64,000 bases of DNA from Mesorhizobium sp. M1D.F.Ca.ET.043.01.1.1 (GCF_003952385.1 NZ_CP034444.1:1240001-1304000); one strand, 5' to 3'; shown: positions 1-9,260, counted from the stretch's first letter. The notes: a model not told the origin generated them from the sequence alone. Translations and numbers: made by a program.

Positions 1-1168
1 GAACTGAGGCGAATGGACGACCAATCTTGCGCGCAATCGCCCGGATGGCCCGTAGCGGCCTGGTTATTCGCCAACTGGTCGAGGCCCTCAGCGACGCGAT
101 CTCCCCCCGATACGAGTGCAGTTCAGCTTGCAGCGCAGCGACCTCTTCGCGATGCGCATCAAGCTCGCTCTCAAATGCCTTGATTGTTTCCCCGGCATTT
201 GCCAGCGCCTCCTGCAGCTCCGCGCTTGCTTCGAGCGACCTCGACAACTCGTTCTCCACCGACGAAAGCCGCTCACCCAGTCTGCGCGCGTCCTCCCTGG
301 ACCCCTGCGCCTGCTCGTCGAGGCGGGCGACCTCCGCCTCCAAATTCGCGATTGCATCCTCGGGATGGATCGCCCTTGGCGTAAGGGGAGGCAGAGTGGT
401 GAAGCGCGCCCGCTCATACATCCGACCTTCATATTGCAGCCGGCCCGGCACAACCGATTCGAGCTCGCCGCGAACCCGCTGCCTGCCCAGCCGGGCGTCT
501 TCCGGCAAACGCTTGCGCAGGACGACGCAGGAGTTTGTGAACTCTATTGAATCGATCGTATCGAGCCAGTCGAGATCACGCGCGCCGATAGCGTGACGAT
601 CGAGAATTGGAATGAGGAGTTCCCGTGAACGCTGGTCCACATCCCAATGTTCATGATTGATGACATCGGCGAGGCGTTTGAAGAAGGACATCGCCGAGCC
701 GGGTGCGAAGAGCCCCCCTTGGTACTCGGGATAGTAGCTGCATTGCATGTCCTCCACGACGTAGATTCCGTCCGGCGCCAGCTTTGGAAACAGCAGCAGG
801 AAGGACTTGATCATGTCGCTGGACTGGTGCGAGCCGTCGTCGATCACCACGTCGAGCGGCGGCGCAAGCGTATCGCACCACGCGGGGTCCGTAGCGTCGG
901 CGACAATCGCCTTGACGCGCGCATCATCGAAGGTCAGCTGGCCGACCGCTCGATCGATATCGACGCCCGTTATCGTCCGGGCATGCTCGAAATATTTTGC
1001 CCAAATTTCAAGCGAACCGCCGTTCTGTATGCCGATTTCGAGAAGATGCAGCGGCTTGCGGCGTAGTGGCTGGAAGAGCCTCTCGTACATATTGAGGCAA
1101 TGTTCCCACTTGTCGGAAACTTTGCCTCGATGCGCGTCAAATAGCTCATTGAGTGATCTTTGCTTCAT
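1..1168 (-). CDS. SAM-dependent methyltransferase with C-terminal coiled coil, truncated by window edge
   Basis: This frame opens with ATG at 1168 and runs off the left edge, with 389 codons visible and no stop. Residues about 1-190 look like a class I methyltransferase of the cephalosporin-hydroxylase/TylF-like kind: HLLEIGIQNGGSLEIWAKYF is motif I, GVDID follows, and DVVIDDGSHQSSDM and YVVEDMQCSYYPEY come later. Residues about 275-360 are heptad-rich and charged (ANLEAEVARLDEQAQ onward), predicting a coiled coil. The last visible residues, TSWRITRPLRAIRAIARK, match a linker often seen in rhizobial polysaccharide proteins where methyltransferase or glycosyltransferase modules are joined, so a glycosyltransferase domain may follow outside the window. 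The Wzm/Wzt exporter and rml genes next door suggest a role in modifying or terminating a surface glycan. The substrate is unknown. Confidence 0.75.
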   Translation of the reverse strand, partial: MKQRSLNELFDAHRGKVSDKWEHCLNMYERLFQPLRRKPLHLLEIGIQNGGSLEIWAKYFEHARTITGVDIDRAVGQLTFDDARVKAIVADATDPAWCDTLAPPLDVVIDDGSHQSSDMIKSFLLLFPKLAPDGIYVVEDMQCSYYPEYQGGLFAPGSAMSFFKRLADVINHEHWDVDQRSRELLIPILDRHAIGARDLDWLDTIDSIEFTNSCVVLRKRLPEDARLGRQRVRGELESVVPGRLQYEGRMYERARFTTLPPLTPRAIHPEDAIANLEAEVARLDEQAQGSREDARRLGERLSSVENELSRSLEASAELQEALANAGETIKAFESELDAHREEVAALQAELHSYRGEIASLRASTSWRITRPLRAIRAIARKIGRPFASV

Positions 1169-1573
1169 TCAGCATCTTCGCGGTTCACCGCTCTGTTGAG
1201 ATTTCCCAGCCAACGTCGGCAGCCTCGACCGCCACGCCCCCAACAGTCCACGCACTCCCGCGCGTGTCATGATCCTTGCATTTGAATTCGAGGCCGTGAT
1301 AGAGGACCGACCAGCCAGAAGCAATAGCTGGCTTCGAGGGTAGCGGCGGCGCTCAAAGTCGTCGAACGCGGGTGGGTCGACCGGAAATCAAGCTGGGTCT
1401 GACGCTGCTCCGTGCTGTGCATCGCCCCAATCAAATTGATGGCTCTCTATTCCAGCGAGAGGCACGTTGTTGGTGACATCATTTGGAACGCAAACATGAG
1501 TTCCATCACGGACCGTACCAGCTCCGGATTTGTCTCTTGAGCTTCACCGAGTTTCTCCGAATTGACCAATGAA
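1169..1573. other. Intergenic gap between methyltransferase and ABC exporter
   Basis: About 400 bases without an intact gene. It separates the divergent methyltransferase and wzm genes and so must hold both promoters, but I see no convincing -35/-10 pair. The minus strand from 1352 to 1185 has a protein-like open frame, listed separately. No repeat or terminator was recognised. Confidence 0.4.
1185..1352 (-). pseudogene. Possible C-terminal remnant of an unknown gene
   Basis: On the minus strand an open frame of 55 codons runs from just after a TGA (1355-1353) to a TGA at 1187-1185. It contains protein-like sequence (GWSVLYHGLEFKCKDHDTRG, then SAWTVGGVAVEAADVGWEIS) with codon choice typical of the coding genes around it. 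It has no start codon. A neighbouring frame just upstream (MHSTEQRQTQLDFRSTHPRS) also looks coding, which would fit a frameshifted or decayed small gene. The family is not recognised. It could be chance; the evidence is composition only. Confidence 0.3.
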
Positions 1574-2374
1574 ATGACAGTTATGACTTTTTCCGACGCT
1601 TTCGCCGACATCGGCGAAGCGGTCCGGAAGCGCCACCTGGCAACGACGTTTGGGTGGCAGGATGTAGCCCAGCGCTACCGCCGCTCACGGATCGGAGCAT
1701 TCTGGCTCACCATCAATATGGGCGTGATGATCGGTGCGCTCGGACTCATTTTCGGCAACCTTTTTCGGGCGCCGATGCAGGAGTTCCTTCCGTTTGTCGG
1801 CTGCGGCCTGATCGTCTGGAGTTTTATCTCAACCTGCCTGAGCGATGGCTGCGCCAGCTTCATAAGCGCCGAAGGCATCATTCTTCAGGTCCGAATGCCT
1901 CTGTTCACGCATGTGATGAGATCACTCTGGCGAAACATCATAGTTTTCGCGCACAATCTGGTTATCGTTCCCATAGCTCTGATCGCTGTGTCGGCCCCCA
2001 TCTCGTGGGCGGCATTGATAGCACTGCCGGGGTTTGTCGTCGTTTCCATAAACCTTCTGTGGATGATGCTTGTTCTCGCAACGATTTGCGCTCGTTTCCG
2101 GGATATGACGCAGGTCGTGCAAAATTTTCTGCAAGTTATTTTCTACGCCACTCCAATCGTCTGGCAAATGAAGACGCTGCCGGCAAACTTTCCGGCGTAC
2201 TTCTTCGATTTGAATCCGTTCTACCATTTGATTACGCTGATCCGCGCGCCGTTGCTGGGTGAGATTCCGTCCTCAGTCACCTGGCTTTACGCGATAACGA
2301 CATCGATCCTTGGATGGCTGTTCGCATTGTGGTTTTTCGGCCGCTATCGCAAGCGCATCCCGTACTGGTTGTGA
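1574..2374 (+). CDS. wzm: ABC-2 type polysaccharide export permease (Wzm/KpsM family)
   Basis: A 266-residue inner-membrane protein of the ABC-2 permease family that exports O-antigen or capsule-like polysaccharide. The N-terminus has the typical amphipathic stretch RHLATTFGWQDVAQRYRRSR ahead of the first membrane segment (IGAFWLTINMGVMIGALGLI). Several more hydrophobic segments follow, and the end (LFALWFFGRYRKRIPYWL) is typical of Wzm proteins. ATG at 1574 was chosen; an in-frame TTG lies at 1562 and another ATG at 1583, and none has a clear ribosome binding site. The stop is 4 bases ahead of the ATPase gene, so the two are co-transcribed. Specificity cannot be told from sequence. Confidence 0.85.
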   Translation: MTVMTFSDAFADIGEAVRKRHLATTFGWQDVAQRYRRSRIGAFWLTINMGVMIGALGLIFGNLFRAPMQEFLPFVGCGLIVWSFISTCLSDGCASFISAEGIILQVRMPLFTHVMRSLWRNIIVFAHNLVIVPIALIAVSAPISWAALIALPGFVVVSINLLWMMLVLATICARFRDMTQVVQNFLQVIFYATPIVWQMKTLPANFPAYFFDLNPFYHLITLIRAPLLGEIPSSVTWLYAITTSILGWLFALWFFGRYRKRIPYWL

Positions 2375-2378
2375 ACGC

Positions 2379-3122
2379 ATGGCTAAGATTCGCCTCGAGA
2401 GGGCCTCGGTCTCCTTCCCCGTCTACAACGCAGCCAGCCGGTCGTTGAAGAACCGCGTTCTAACGGTTGCGACCGGCGGCGCAATCGAAAGACGATTCGA
2501 CGGGCTCGTGGTCGTCAAAGGCCTCGACGAGATTGACCTAGCAATCCACGAGGGCGAGCGGGTGGGCCTTGTCGGCCACAACGGCTCCGGCAAGACCACT
2601 CTGCTTCGGCTGCTTTCCGGCATCTACGCGCCGACTTCGGGAACCGCGGCAATCGACGGCGAATGCGTCTCGCTTATAAACATCGGCCTCGGCATCGATC
2701 CCGAAGCCACAGGCAGGGAAAACATCCGATTGCGGGCTGTCATGATGGGCATGACGGCCAAGGAACTCAGCGCGAAATATGAGGAGATTGCCGAATTCTC
2801 CGGGCTGGGAGATTTCCTCGATATGCCCTTCCGAACCTATTCGTCGGGGATGCAGCTCAGGCTGGCCTTCGCAACTTCAACGTCCATCCGGCCAGAAATT
2901 CTAATCATGGACGAATGGCTGTCGACGGGCGACGAAGATTTCAAGGATCGGGCAAGACAACGGCTTAACGAGATCGTGAGCTCGACCAAAATCCTGATCC
3001 TGGCCAGCCATTCGAAGGAGCTGCTGCTGGGGAACTGCGATCGGTTGATTTGGCTTGAGCATGGCCGGGTGAGGATGGACGGCCCGGCCAAAGCGATCGC
3101 GGACGAATATTTCGGTCGATAG
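2379..3122 (+). CDS. wzt: ABC transporter ATPase for polysaccharide export (Wzt/KpsT family)
   Basis: A 247-residue ATPase partner of the upstream permease. It has Walker A GHNGSGKTT near residue 66, the signature SSGMQLRL near 155, Walker B ILIMDEW near 174 and the H-loop segment LASHS. The protein ends soon after the nucleotide-binding domain, so it lacks the extra C-terminal carbohydrate-binding domain of long Wzt proteins. It is therefore closer to the KpsT/short Wzt type, where the glycan needs no terminal modification for recognition. The open frame extends upstream into the permease gene; ATG at 2379, 4 bases after the permease stop, was chosen because family members begin near AKIRLERASVSFPVY. 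It converges with rmlD with only 15 bases between the stops. Confidence 0.87.
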   Translation: MAKIRLERASVSFPVYNAASRSLKNRVLTVATGGAIERRFDGLVVVKGLDEIDLAIHEGERVGLVGHNGSGKTTLLRLLSGIYAPTSGTAAIDGECVSLINIGLGIDPEATGRENIRLRAVMMGMTAKELSAKYEEIAEFSGLGDFLDMPFRTYSSGMQLRLAFATSTSIRPEILIMDEWLSTGDEDFKDRARQRLNEIVSSTKILILASHSKELLLGNCDRLIWLEHGRVRMDGPAKAIADEYFGR

Positions 3123-3137
3123 GGCTGGCGTCGCCCT

Positions 3138-4046
3138 CTATCCAGTGGAAGATGGACGCGATCCGCGGGACTGAACCACCAGCCGGCGCACCACTTCCTC
3201 CGCCGCCGCCCGCCATTCCGGTGCCCGCCACCCAAACACGCCCGCAAACTTCGCGCTCGACAGCCGCGAATTGGCCGGCCGCTTCGCCTTGGTCGGATAG
3301 TCCGCCGTCGTGACATCGCGCACGCTCGCATGCGGCCCGCCGAACGCCCGGCTTGCGTCCAGGATGTGACGTGCAAAGCCGCTCCAGTTGGTGTCGCCGC
3401 TGCCCGCGAGGTGATAGACGCCAAAGGCGGCGAAATTCTCGTCGTCTCGCAGCCTCGCTGCCGCATGCAGGATCGCGTCGGCGATGTCGAGGGCCGATGT
3501 CGGATTCCCCCATTGATCGGCGACGACCGAAACCTCGTCGCGGTCGCTAGCCAGCCTCAGCATCGTCTTGACGAAGTTCCTGCCGAACGGGCTGTAGACC
3601 CAAGCCGTGCGCAGGATGAGATGGCGCGGGTTGGCGGCCGCGACGGCTTCTTCGCCGGCGAGCTTGGAGGCGCCGTAGACGCCCAGCGGCGCGGTCTTGT
3701 CGGTCTCGACATAGGCGCCGTCCTTGGATCCGTCGAAGACATAGTCGGTCGAGAGCTGGATGACGGGCGCGCCGAGCTTCGCGGCCGCCTCGGCCACCTT
3801 GCCGGCACCTGCGGCATTGATCGCAAAGGCCAGGTCCTTCTCGTCCTCGGCCTGGTCGACAGCGGTGTAGGCCGCCGCCGAGACGACGATGTCGGGCCTT
3901 GCCGCCTCGAGCGCGGCGAAGATCGTATCAGGCCGCGCCAGGTCGAGCACCGGCCGGCCGATAGCGACGACCTCCACATCGCTGCCGCCCCGCTCTATCA
4001 GGCTGGCGGCAACCTGGCCTTCGCGCCCGGTGACGGCAAGCCTCAC
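3138..4046 (-). CDS. rmlD: dTDP-4-dehydrorhamnose reductase
   Basis: RmlD performs the last step of dTDP-L-rhamnose synthesis, reducing dTDP-4-keto-rhamnose with NAD(P)H. The 302-residue product has the N-terminal nucleotide-binding motif GREGQV at residues 7-12, the STDYVFDG strand near 100, and the catalytic Tyr124-xxx-Lys128 in [10 protein letters not shown]. Translation starts at GTG, overlapping the rmlB stop by 4 bases (GTGA), which points to translational coupling. It is the last gene of the rmlACBD operon. Confidence 0.95.
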   Translation of the reverse strand: MRLAVTGREGQVAASLIERGGSDVEVVAIGRPVLDLARPDTIFAALEAARPDIVVSAAAYTAVDQAEDEKDLAFAINAAGAGKVAEAAAKLGAPVIQLSTDYVFDGSKDGAYVETDKTAPLGVYGASKLAGEEAVAAANPRHLILRTAWVYSPFGRNFVKTMLRLASDRDEVSVVADQWGNPTSALDIADAILHAAARLRDDENFAAFGVYHLAGSGDTNWSGFARHILDASRAFGGPHASVRDVTTADYPTKAKRPANSRLSSAKFAGVFGWRAPEWRAAAEEVVRRLVVQSRGSRPSSTG

Positions 4047-5200
4047 GTGGCCACCTTGCTGCTCTCGCCCTTCCCGTTCTCGATAGGGCCACTCTCTATC
4101 GGACTGTGTTCGATCTTCCCGCTTTCAATCGGACCGTTTTCACTTGGGCCTTGGCCCAGCCGCTCGCCATTGTAGCGCTGCTCGCGGATCGGCCCCCACC
4201 ACCATCTGTTGTCGAGATACCAGTCGACCGTCTTTGCCAGGCCGCTGTCGAAATCTTCCCGCGGCGCCCAGCCGAGATCGCGCGCGATCTTGGAGGCATC
4301 GATGGCGTAGCGGCGGTCGTGGCCGGGGCGGTCGGTGACGAAGGCGATCAGGTCGCGATAGCTCGCGCCGCCTGCGCGCGGCCGCCTCAAGTCGAGAAGA
4401 TCGCAGATCGTCTCGACGACGCCGAGATTGGTGCGTTCGGAATTGCCGCCGACATTGTAGCTCTCGCCCGGCTGCCCTTGCGTGGCGACAAGCTCGAGCG
4501 CGCGCGCATGGTCTTCGACGAAGAGCCAGTCGCGCACATTGGCGCCGGCGCCGTAGACCGGCAGCGGCTTCTCGTCGAGCGCGTTGAGGATGACCAGCGG
4601 GATCAGTTTTTCCGGGAAATGGTAGGGGCCGTAGTTGTTCGAGCAATTGGAAAGCACCACCGGCAGGCCGTAGGTCTCATGCCAGGCCCGCACCAGATGG
4701 TCCGACGCCGCCTTCGAAGCCGAATAGGGCGACGACGGTGCATAGGGCGTCTCCTCGACGAACATGCCGCCGTCGAAAGGCAGATCGCCGAACACCTCGT
4801 CGGTCGAGACATGATGGAAACGGAAGCCGGACTTGCGCTCCCCGGGCAGCCCGCGCCAGTAGTCGAGCGCGGCGTTCAGGATGCGATAGGTGCCGACGAT
4901 GTTGGTCTCGATGAAGGCGCCGGGACCGTCGATCGAGCGGTCGACATGGCTCTCGGCGGCGAGGTTCATGACGATGTCGATTTCGTCGCGGCGCAAGATC
5001 TCGAGCACCGCGCGCTCGTCGCAGATGTCGGCCTGCTCGAAGCGGTAGTTGTGCGCGTTCTCGATCGGCCTCAGCGAAGCGAGGTTGCCGGCGTAGGTCA
5101 GCTTGTCGAGATTGGTGACGCGGTAGGCCGGGTTGGCGCACAAATGCCGGCACACGGCCGAGCCGATGAAGCCGGCGCCACCGGTGACCAGGAAATTCAT
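4043..5200 (-). CDS. rmlB: dTDP-glucose 4,6-dehydratase with an unusual repeat tail
   Basis: RmlB converts dTDP-glucose to dTDP-4-keto-6-deoxyglucose using bound NAD. The short-chain dehydrogenase motifs are GGAGFIG at residues 7-13, STDEVFGD near 132 (the Asp-Glu catalytic pair) and Tyr159-xxx-Lys163 in [10 protein letters not shown]. At 385 residues it is longer than the usual 350 or so. After the normal ending ([11 protein letters not shown]), about 37 residues follow, rich in Glu, Ser, Gly, Pro and Ile, with repeated units such as [16 protein letters not shown] and GPIENGKG. The tail is encoded at about 4046-4156. ATG 5200 matches the family start; the frame is open upstream but covers the rmlC end. 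Confidence 0.94.
   Translation of the reverse strand: MNFLVTGGAGFIGSAVCRHLCANPAYRVTNLDKLTYAGNLASLRPIENAHNYRFEQADICDERAVLEILRRDEIDIVMNLAAESHVDRSIDGPGAFIETNIVGTYRILNAALDYWRGLPGERKSGFRFHHVSTDEVFGDLPFDGGMFVEETPYAPSSPYSASKAASDHLVRAWHETYGLPVVLSNCSNNYGPYHFPEKLIPLVILNALDEKPLPVYGAGANVRDWLFVEDHARALELVATQGQPGESYNVGGNSERTNLGVVETICDLLDLRRPRAGGASYRDLIAFVTDRPGHDRRYAIDASKIARDLGWAPREDFDSGLAKTVDWYLDNRWWWGPIREQRYNGERLGQGPSENGPIESGKIEHSPIESGPIENGKGESSKVAT
4046..4156 (-). repeat. Short tandem repeat coding for the RmlB tail
   Basis: The 3' end of rmlB is an imperfect tandem array with units of roughly 7 codons. On the plus strand, variants of 'cgatagggcc', 'tcaatcggacc' and 'tatcggact' recur. It encodes a hydrophilic Glu/Ser/Gly/Pro/Ile tail. 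Slippage is a plausible origin. The array ends at the rmlB stop. Confidence 0.6.
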
Positions 5201-5214
5201 GCCGCCGTCTCTCC

Positions 5215-5769
5215 TCACGCAAACACCTCCGCCATGGCGAGCAGCGGCGCCTTGCGGTCCCTGTCCGAGAGCTGGAATCCGCCGGGGATCGCCGGCCACT
5301 CGATACCGATTGCGGGATCGTCGAAGCGGATCGACCGGTCATGCCCGGGCGAATAGGTGTCGGTCACCTTGTACAGCACCTCGGTACCCGGCACGAGCGT
5401 GACGAAACCGTGCGCAAAGCCTTTCGGCACCAGGATCTGGTTGCCCTTCTCGGCCGATATCTCCAGCGCCACCCATTTGCCGAAAGTCGGTGAGGAACGG
5501 CGGATGTCGACCGCGACGTCGAGCACGCCGCCCCGCACAACGCGCAACAGCTTGTCCTGGGCGCGCGGCGGCATCTGGTAGTGCAGGCCGCGCAGCACGC
5601 CGGCGGCCGCGGAATAGGAATGGTTGTCCTGCACGAAGGCGAGGTCGATGCCGGCTTCGGCGAAGCGTGCGGCATTCCAGGTCTCGCTGAAAAAGCCGCG
5701 TGCGTCGCCGTGCCGTTTCGGCACGATCTCCAGCACGCCGTCGAGGCCGAGCGACCTGACCTCAAGCAC
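5215..5769 (-). CDS. rmlC: dTDP-4-dehydrorhamnose 3,5-epimerase
   Basis: RmlC epimerises C3 and C5 of dTDP-4-keto-6-deoxyglucose, the third step of dTDP-L-rhamnose synthesis. The 184-residue protein has the RmlC cupin signatures: [16 protein letters not shown] near residue 26, [20 protein letters not shown] around 45-64 with the catalytic His, and GFAHGF near 116. Its start overlaps the rmlA stop by 8 bases, and rmlB begins 14 bases after its stop, consistent with one transcript. Confidence 0.95.
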   Translation of the reverse strand: MLEVRSLGLDGVLEIVPKRHGDARGFFSETWNAARFAEAGIDLAFVQDNHSYSAAAGVLRGLHYQMPPRAQDKLLRVVRGGVLDVAVDIRRSSPTFGKWVALEISAEKGNQILVPKGFAHGFVTLVPGTEVLYKVTDTYSPGHDRSIRFDDPAIGIEWPAIPGGFQLSDRDRKAPLLAMAEVFA

Positions 5770-6655
5770 CGCGTTCCTCCGTCAGATCGGCAACCCGTTT
5801 GCGCAGATAGGCGGCATACTCATTCTTACCCAGCCGCGAGGCGCGTTCCAGAACCTTTTCGGCACCGAGCCAGCCCTGCTCGAGGGCGATCTCTTCCGGG
5901 CAAGCGACCTTGATGCCCTGACGGTGCTCGATCGTGCGCACGAAGGAGGCCGCTTCATGCAGGCTGTCATGCGTGCCGGTGTCGAGCCAGGCGTAGCCGC
6001 GGCCAAGCTGATGCACCTGCAGTGCCCCGCGTTCGAGGTAGACATTGTTGACCGCGGTGATCTCGAGCTCTCCGCGTGCCGAGGGCCGGATCGCCGCGGC
6101 GATGTCTACGACATCGTTGTCGTAGAAATAGAGACCTGTGACGGCCCAGTTGGACCTCGGCTTCTGCGGCTTCTCCTCGATCGTCAAAGCCCTGCCGGTG
6201 CCCTTGTCGAACGAGACCACGCCGTAGCGTTGCGGGTCGTCAACATAGTAGGCGAACACCGAGGCGCCGTTTTCACGCGTCGCCGCGGTATGGCAAAGAT
6301 GCGACAGGCCCTCGCCGAAATAGATGTTGTCGCCGAGGATCATCGACACTCTGTCCTTGCCGATGAAGTCGCGGCCGATGATGAAGGCCTCGGCGAGGCC
6401 ATTGGGCTGCGGCTGCTCGGCATAGGAGAACTCCAGCCCGAATTCGGAGCCGTCGCCCAGCAATTCCCGGAAGACCGGCAAGTCGCGCGGAGTTGAAATA
6501 ATCAGAATCTGGCGAATTCCCGCGAGCATCAGCACGCTCAGCGGGTAATAGATCATCGGTTTGTCGTAGATCGGCAGGATTTGCTTAGATACGGCTAATG
6601 TAAGGGGATAAAGACGGGTCCCGCTGCCGCCCGCAAGGATAATTCCTTTCAACAA
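5762..6655 (-). CDS. rmlA: Glucose-1-phosphate thymidylyltransferase
   Basis: RmlA makes dTDP-glucose from dTTP and glucose-1-phosphate and is the first gene of the rmlACBD operon. The 297-residue product starts with the nucleotidyltransferase signature [13 protein letters not shown] (Gly9-Arg14) and has [17 protein letters not shown] and the [12 protein letters not shown] loop. Its promoter should lie in 6656-6780. The four genes supply rhamnose for a polysaccharide, probably the one exported by the adjacent Wzm/Wzt pair. Confidence 0.96.
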   Translation of the reverse strand: MLKGIILAGGSGTRLYPLTLAVSKQILPIYDKPMIYYPLSVLMLAGIRQILIISTPRDLPVFRELLGDGSEFGLEFSYAEQPQPNGLAEAFIIGRDFIGKDRVSMILGDNIYFGEGLSHLCHTAATRENGASVFAYYVDDPQRYGVVSFDKGTGRALTIEEKPQKPRSNWAVTGLYFYDNDVVDIAAAIRPSARGELEITAVNNVYLERGALQVHQLGRGYAWLDTGTHDSLHEAASFVRTIEHRQGIKVACPEEIALEQGWLGAEKVLERASRLGKNEYAAYLRKRVADLTEERGA

Positions 6656-6786
6656 GCTCTCCTTGAACTATCGAGGCCCCGCCCAGACGCCAAGTTGCCC
6701 GTGCTTAGGTTTCGTGCACCGGCTTGTCAATTGTCGGCTGCGAATTCTTCCTGACGCTACTCCCGAGCGAAATCCCGCCGCACCAT

Positions 6787-6830
6787 GAAAAAAGGGCCGG
6801 CGGGCGCTTAGCCCACCGGCCCTTTTCTGC
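6787..6830 (-). terminator. Rho-independent terminator downstream of bioY
   Basis: A strong stem-loop: arms aaaagggccgg (about 6790-6800) and ccggccctttt (6816-6825), extended inward by gggc/gccc around a short loop with one mismatch. Read on the minus strand, the right-hand arm is followed by TTTTTT, a typical U-run. It lies just after the bioY stop. The other side also has T's, so it may work in both directions. Confidence 0.8.
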
Positions 6831-6841
6831 TTTTTCCTGGG

Positions 6842-7435
6842 TCACGACCGCTTCGGCAGCAGCGCCCAGACGGCCGGCACCAGGCTCGCGGCGAGCGCCA
6901 CCTTGATCAGGTCGCCGGCGATGAACGGCACGACGCCGAACTGCCACGACTTTTCCGGCCCGATCAGCGCCGCCAGCCAGGCGAAGCCCATCGCCATCAT
7001 CACGACCTCGGCGGCGAGCATCGCGCCGAACAGCTTGAACGGATTGCGGTCCCAGCCGCGGTCGGCGGCCCAGCCGACGATCGCCGCCATCACCACGAAG
7101 CCGGCGAGGTAGCCGCCGGTGAAGTCCAGCATATAGGCGATGCCGAGGCCCTTTTCCGGCGTGCCCTGGAAGACCGGCAAGCCGATCGCGCCTTCGGCGA
7201 GGTAGAGAACGAGCGTCGCGACGGCAAGGCGCATGCCGAAGGCCGACGCGATCAGCAGGACGGCTAGCGTCTGCAGCGAGATGTCGACGGGGCCGAGCAC
7301 CACTTTGGTCTTCGCCGACAGGGTGAGCAGCAGCGTTCCGGCAAGCGCCAGAAAGAGCTGGCTCGCGAGCCGGGCCGCGCCCTGGTCCGGCAGAGCGAGA
7401 GAAACGAGCGGACGCATCGTGGTTGCAGTTGCCAT
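6842..7435 (-). CDS. bioY: Biotin transporter BioY (ECF S component)
   Basis: A 197-residue membrane protein that binds and imports biotin. About six hydrophobic segments are visible, with the BioY-type stretches VDISLQTLAVLLIASAFGMR, GAIGLPVFQGTPEKGLG and GGYLAGFVVMAAIVG. ATG 7435 was chosen because AATGGGGAAG precedes it and the family begins here; the open frame continues far upstream only as an antisense shadow of the next gene. No bioM/bioN energising genes lie beside it, so it would work alone or with a shared ECF module. I found no convincing BioR operator in the 115 bases upstream. Confidence 0.9.
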   Translation of the reverse strand: MATATTMRPLVSLALPDQGAARLASQLFLALAGTLLLTLSAKTKVVLGPVDISLQTLAVLLIASAFGMRLAVATLVLYLAEGAIGLPVFQGTPEKGLGIAYMLDFTGGYLAGFVVMAAIVGWAADRGWDRNPFKLFGAMLAAEVVMMAMGFAWLAALIGPEKSWQFGVVPFIAGDLIKVALAASLVPAVWALLPKRS

Positions 7436-7549
7436 GGTCTTCCCCATTCTGGCTGATTTCTTGGGTGGCTGATTTGCTGGCTTTGATTTTCCTATATTGG
7501 CTTCCGGAGAAGGCGGCAATGATTTTGCCGCAACGCAGCGGAGCCCAGC

Positions 7550-8458
7550 ATGACGCTTGAATTCGACACACGCTTCGATCCGGCCTATGGCCAGGCGGTC
7601 ACGGTCGCGCCGGACGTGCTGCGCATCACCGCCCCAAACCCAAGCCCCTTCACCTTCCACGGCACCAACAGCTATCTCGTCGGCCGCGACACGCTGGCGG
7701 TGATCGATCCGGGGCCGGATGACGACGAGCATCTGGAAACACTGCTCGCGACAATCGGCGACAGGCCGGTCAGCCACATCTTCGTCAGCCATACCCACCG
7801 TGACCACTCGCCCTTGGCGGCGCGGCTAAAGGAGCGCACCGGCGCCCTCGTGCTTGCCGAAGGTCCGCACCGCCCGGCGCGGCGGCTTCGCATAGGCGAG
7901 GTGAACCCGCTCGATGCCAGCGCCGACCTGGGCTTCGTGCCCGACGTTGCGCTGGCCGACGGCAGCCTCACCCATGGCGACGGCTGGGCGATGCGAGCCG
8001 TGCTGACGCCTGGCCATACCGCCAACCACGCGGCCTTCGCGCTCGAAGGGACCGGCATCCTGTTTTCGGCCGACCATGTGATGGCCTGGGCAACCTCCAT
8101 CGTCGCGCCGCCGGACGGCGCGATGGCCGATTACATGAAATCGCTCGACAGGCTGATCGAGCGCGGCGACCGCCTACTGCTGCCCGGCCATGGCGGGCCG
8201 GTGACCGCACCGCGCAGCTTCATGCGCGGGCTGAAGATGCACCGAAAGATGCGCGAAGGGGCGATCCTTGAGCGCATTCGCGGCGGCGACCGGACTATCA
8301 AGGAGATGGTCGCGGCGATCTATCGCGACATAGACCCGCGGCTGCACGGCGCAGCCGGCCTTTCGGTTCTCGCCCATCTCGAAGATCTGGTTGCCCGCGG
8401 CCTCGTCACCACCGACGGCGACCCGGCGATCGACGGCATTTTCAAGCCTGCCGGTTAA
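7550..8458 (+). CDS. MBL-fold metallohydrolase (LACTB2-like)
   Basis: A 302-residue metallo-beta-lactamase-fold enzyme. The zinc motif HTHRDH is at residues 81-86; further ligands are in TPGHTANH (near 150), SADHVMAW (near 170) and LLPGHGGP (near 220). The last 80 residues resemble the winged-helix extension of LACTB2-type hydrolases. It is divergent from bioY with a 114-base gap that holds both promoters (TTGATTTTCC...TATATT lies in it). The substrate is not predictable; thioester or nucleic acid hydrolysis are known in the family. Confidence 0.85.
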   Translation: MTLEFDTRFDPAYGQAVTVAPDVLRITAPNPSPFTFHGTNSYLVGRDTLAVIDPGPDDDEHLETLLATIGDRPVSHIFVSHTHRDHSPLAARLKERTGALVLAEGPHRPARRLRIGEVNPLDASADLGFVPDVALADGSLTHGDGWAMRAVLTPGHTANHAAFALEGTGILFSADHVMAWATSIVAPPDGAMADYMKSLDRLIERGDRLLLPGHGGPVTAPRSFMRGLKMHRKMREGAILERIRGGDRTIKEMVAAIYRDIDPRLHGAAGLSVLAHLEDLVARGLVTTDGDPAIDGIFKPAG

Positions 8459-8459
8459 A

Positions 8460-9260
8460 TCACTCGGCCGGCGCCGCGCCGACCTGGCCGGCGACCTCCT
8501 GGTCGAGCTCGCCGAGGAAATCGGTGATGCGGGCGGCGTTGTCGCCCAAGTCATAGCGGCCGTAGCGCGAGGCCGAGCGCATGTCGACGATCACCGAATC
8601 GCCGTCGTCGGTGACGCGGATGGCCACATCTGCCGGCAGCCCGAGCACGAAACCCCTGGCGATCGCATTGATCGTCGCCTCGCTCTGGCCGTTGATGTCC
8701 GGATAGGGCGCGGTCAGTTGCCAGTCCCGCCGGTCGAGCACGGTTTCCACCGCGTCGACCACGGTTTCGAAAGGCAGGTTGTAGCTGCGCCCGGTGACCA
8801 GCGGATAGGCCTGCGCCTGCAGGCTCTGCTCGCCGGGCGTCGGCGGCGACAGCGCGTTCATGTCGCTTGTGCGGTCGCTGGTGTCGAGCACCGGCGGGTC
8901 GTCGAGGTCGGTCGAGATGTCGCGCAGCGGCGGATAGAGCGTGGCCCAGTAGGCGGCCATGCCGAAAGGGGCAAGCACCAGTACCGCCAGCAGTGCGCCG
9001 ACGCTGAGGTCGCGGCCGCCGCGGTCTCCGAAATTCCACAGCCTCGACAGGGCAAGCCCGGAGAGCAGCAGCGCAAGCGCCGCAAGAAGCGCGACGATCG
9101 CCAGCACCCACAGGAAGGGCGGAGTGTCGAGAAGATCGAGCCGGTAGCCGGCAAGGACGGTCAGCAACAGGACGAGCGAGAATGCCCCGATCCGCCGCGA
9201 CCAGCCGGCCGCCCTCGACGTCTGCCGTTCAGGAATTGTTGCCATCGTCTGCCGCATCAC
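8460..9260 (-). CDS. DUF1499 membrane protein
   Basis: A 266-residue protein with an N-terminal membrane segment (IGAFSLVLLLTVLAGYRL), then two more hydrophobic stretches up to residue 115. A C-terminal DUF1499-like domain follows: LPFETVVDAVETVLDRRDWQ, then DDGDSVIVDMRSASRYGRYD, where the RSxSRxGxxDxGxNxxRI pattern is the family hallmark. Function unknown. It converges with the metallohydrolase, stops 1 base apart. ATG 9260 was used; ATG 9245 (MATIPERQ) is an alternative. Confidence 0.8.
   Translation of the reverse strand: MMRQTMATIPERQTSRAAGWSRRIGAFSLVLLLTVLAGYRLDLLDTPPFLWVLAIVALLAALALLLSGLALSRLWNFGDRGGRDLSVGALLAVLVLAPFGMAAYWATLYPPLRDISTDLDDPPVLDTSDRTSDMNALSPPTPGEQSLQAQAYPLVTGRSYNLPFETVVDAVETVLDRRDWQLTAPYPDINGQSEATINAIARGFVLGLPADVAIRVTDDGDSVIVDMRSASRYGRYDLGDNAARITDFLGELDQEVAGQVGAAPAE

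Noticed and set aside
7436..7549. BioR operator upstream of bioY
   Set aside because: No match to the TTATxxATAA-type palindrome; only ctatattgg is present.
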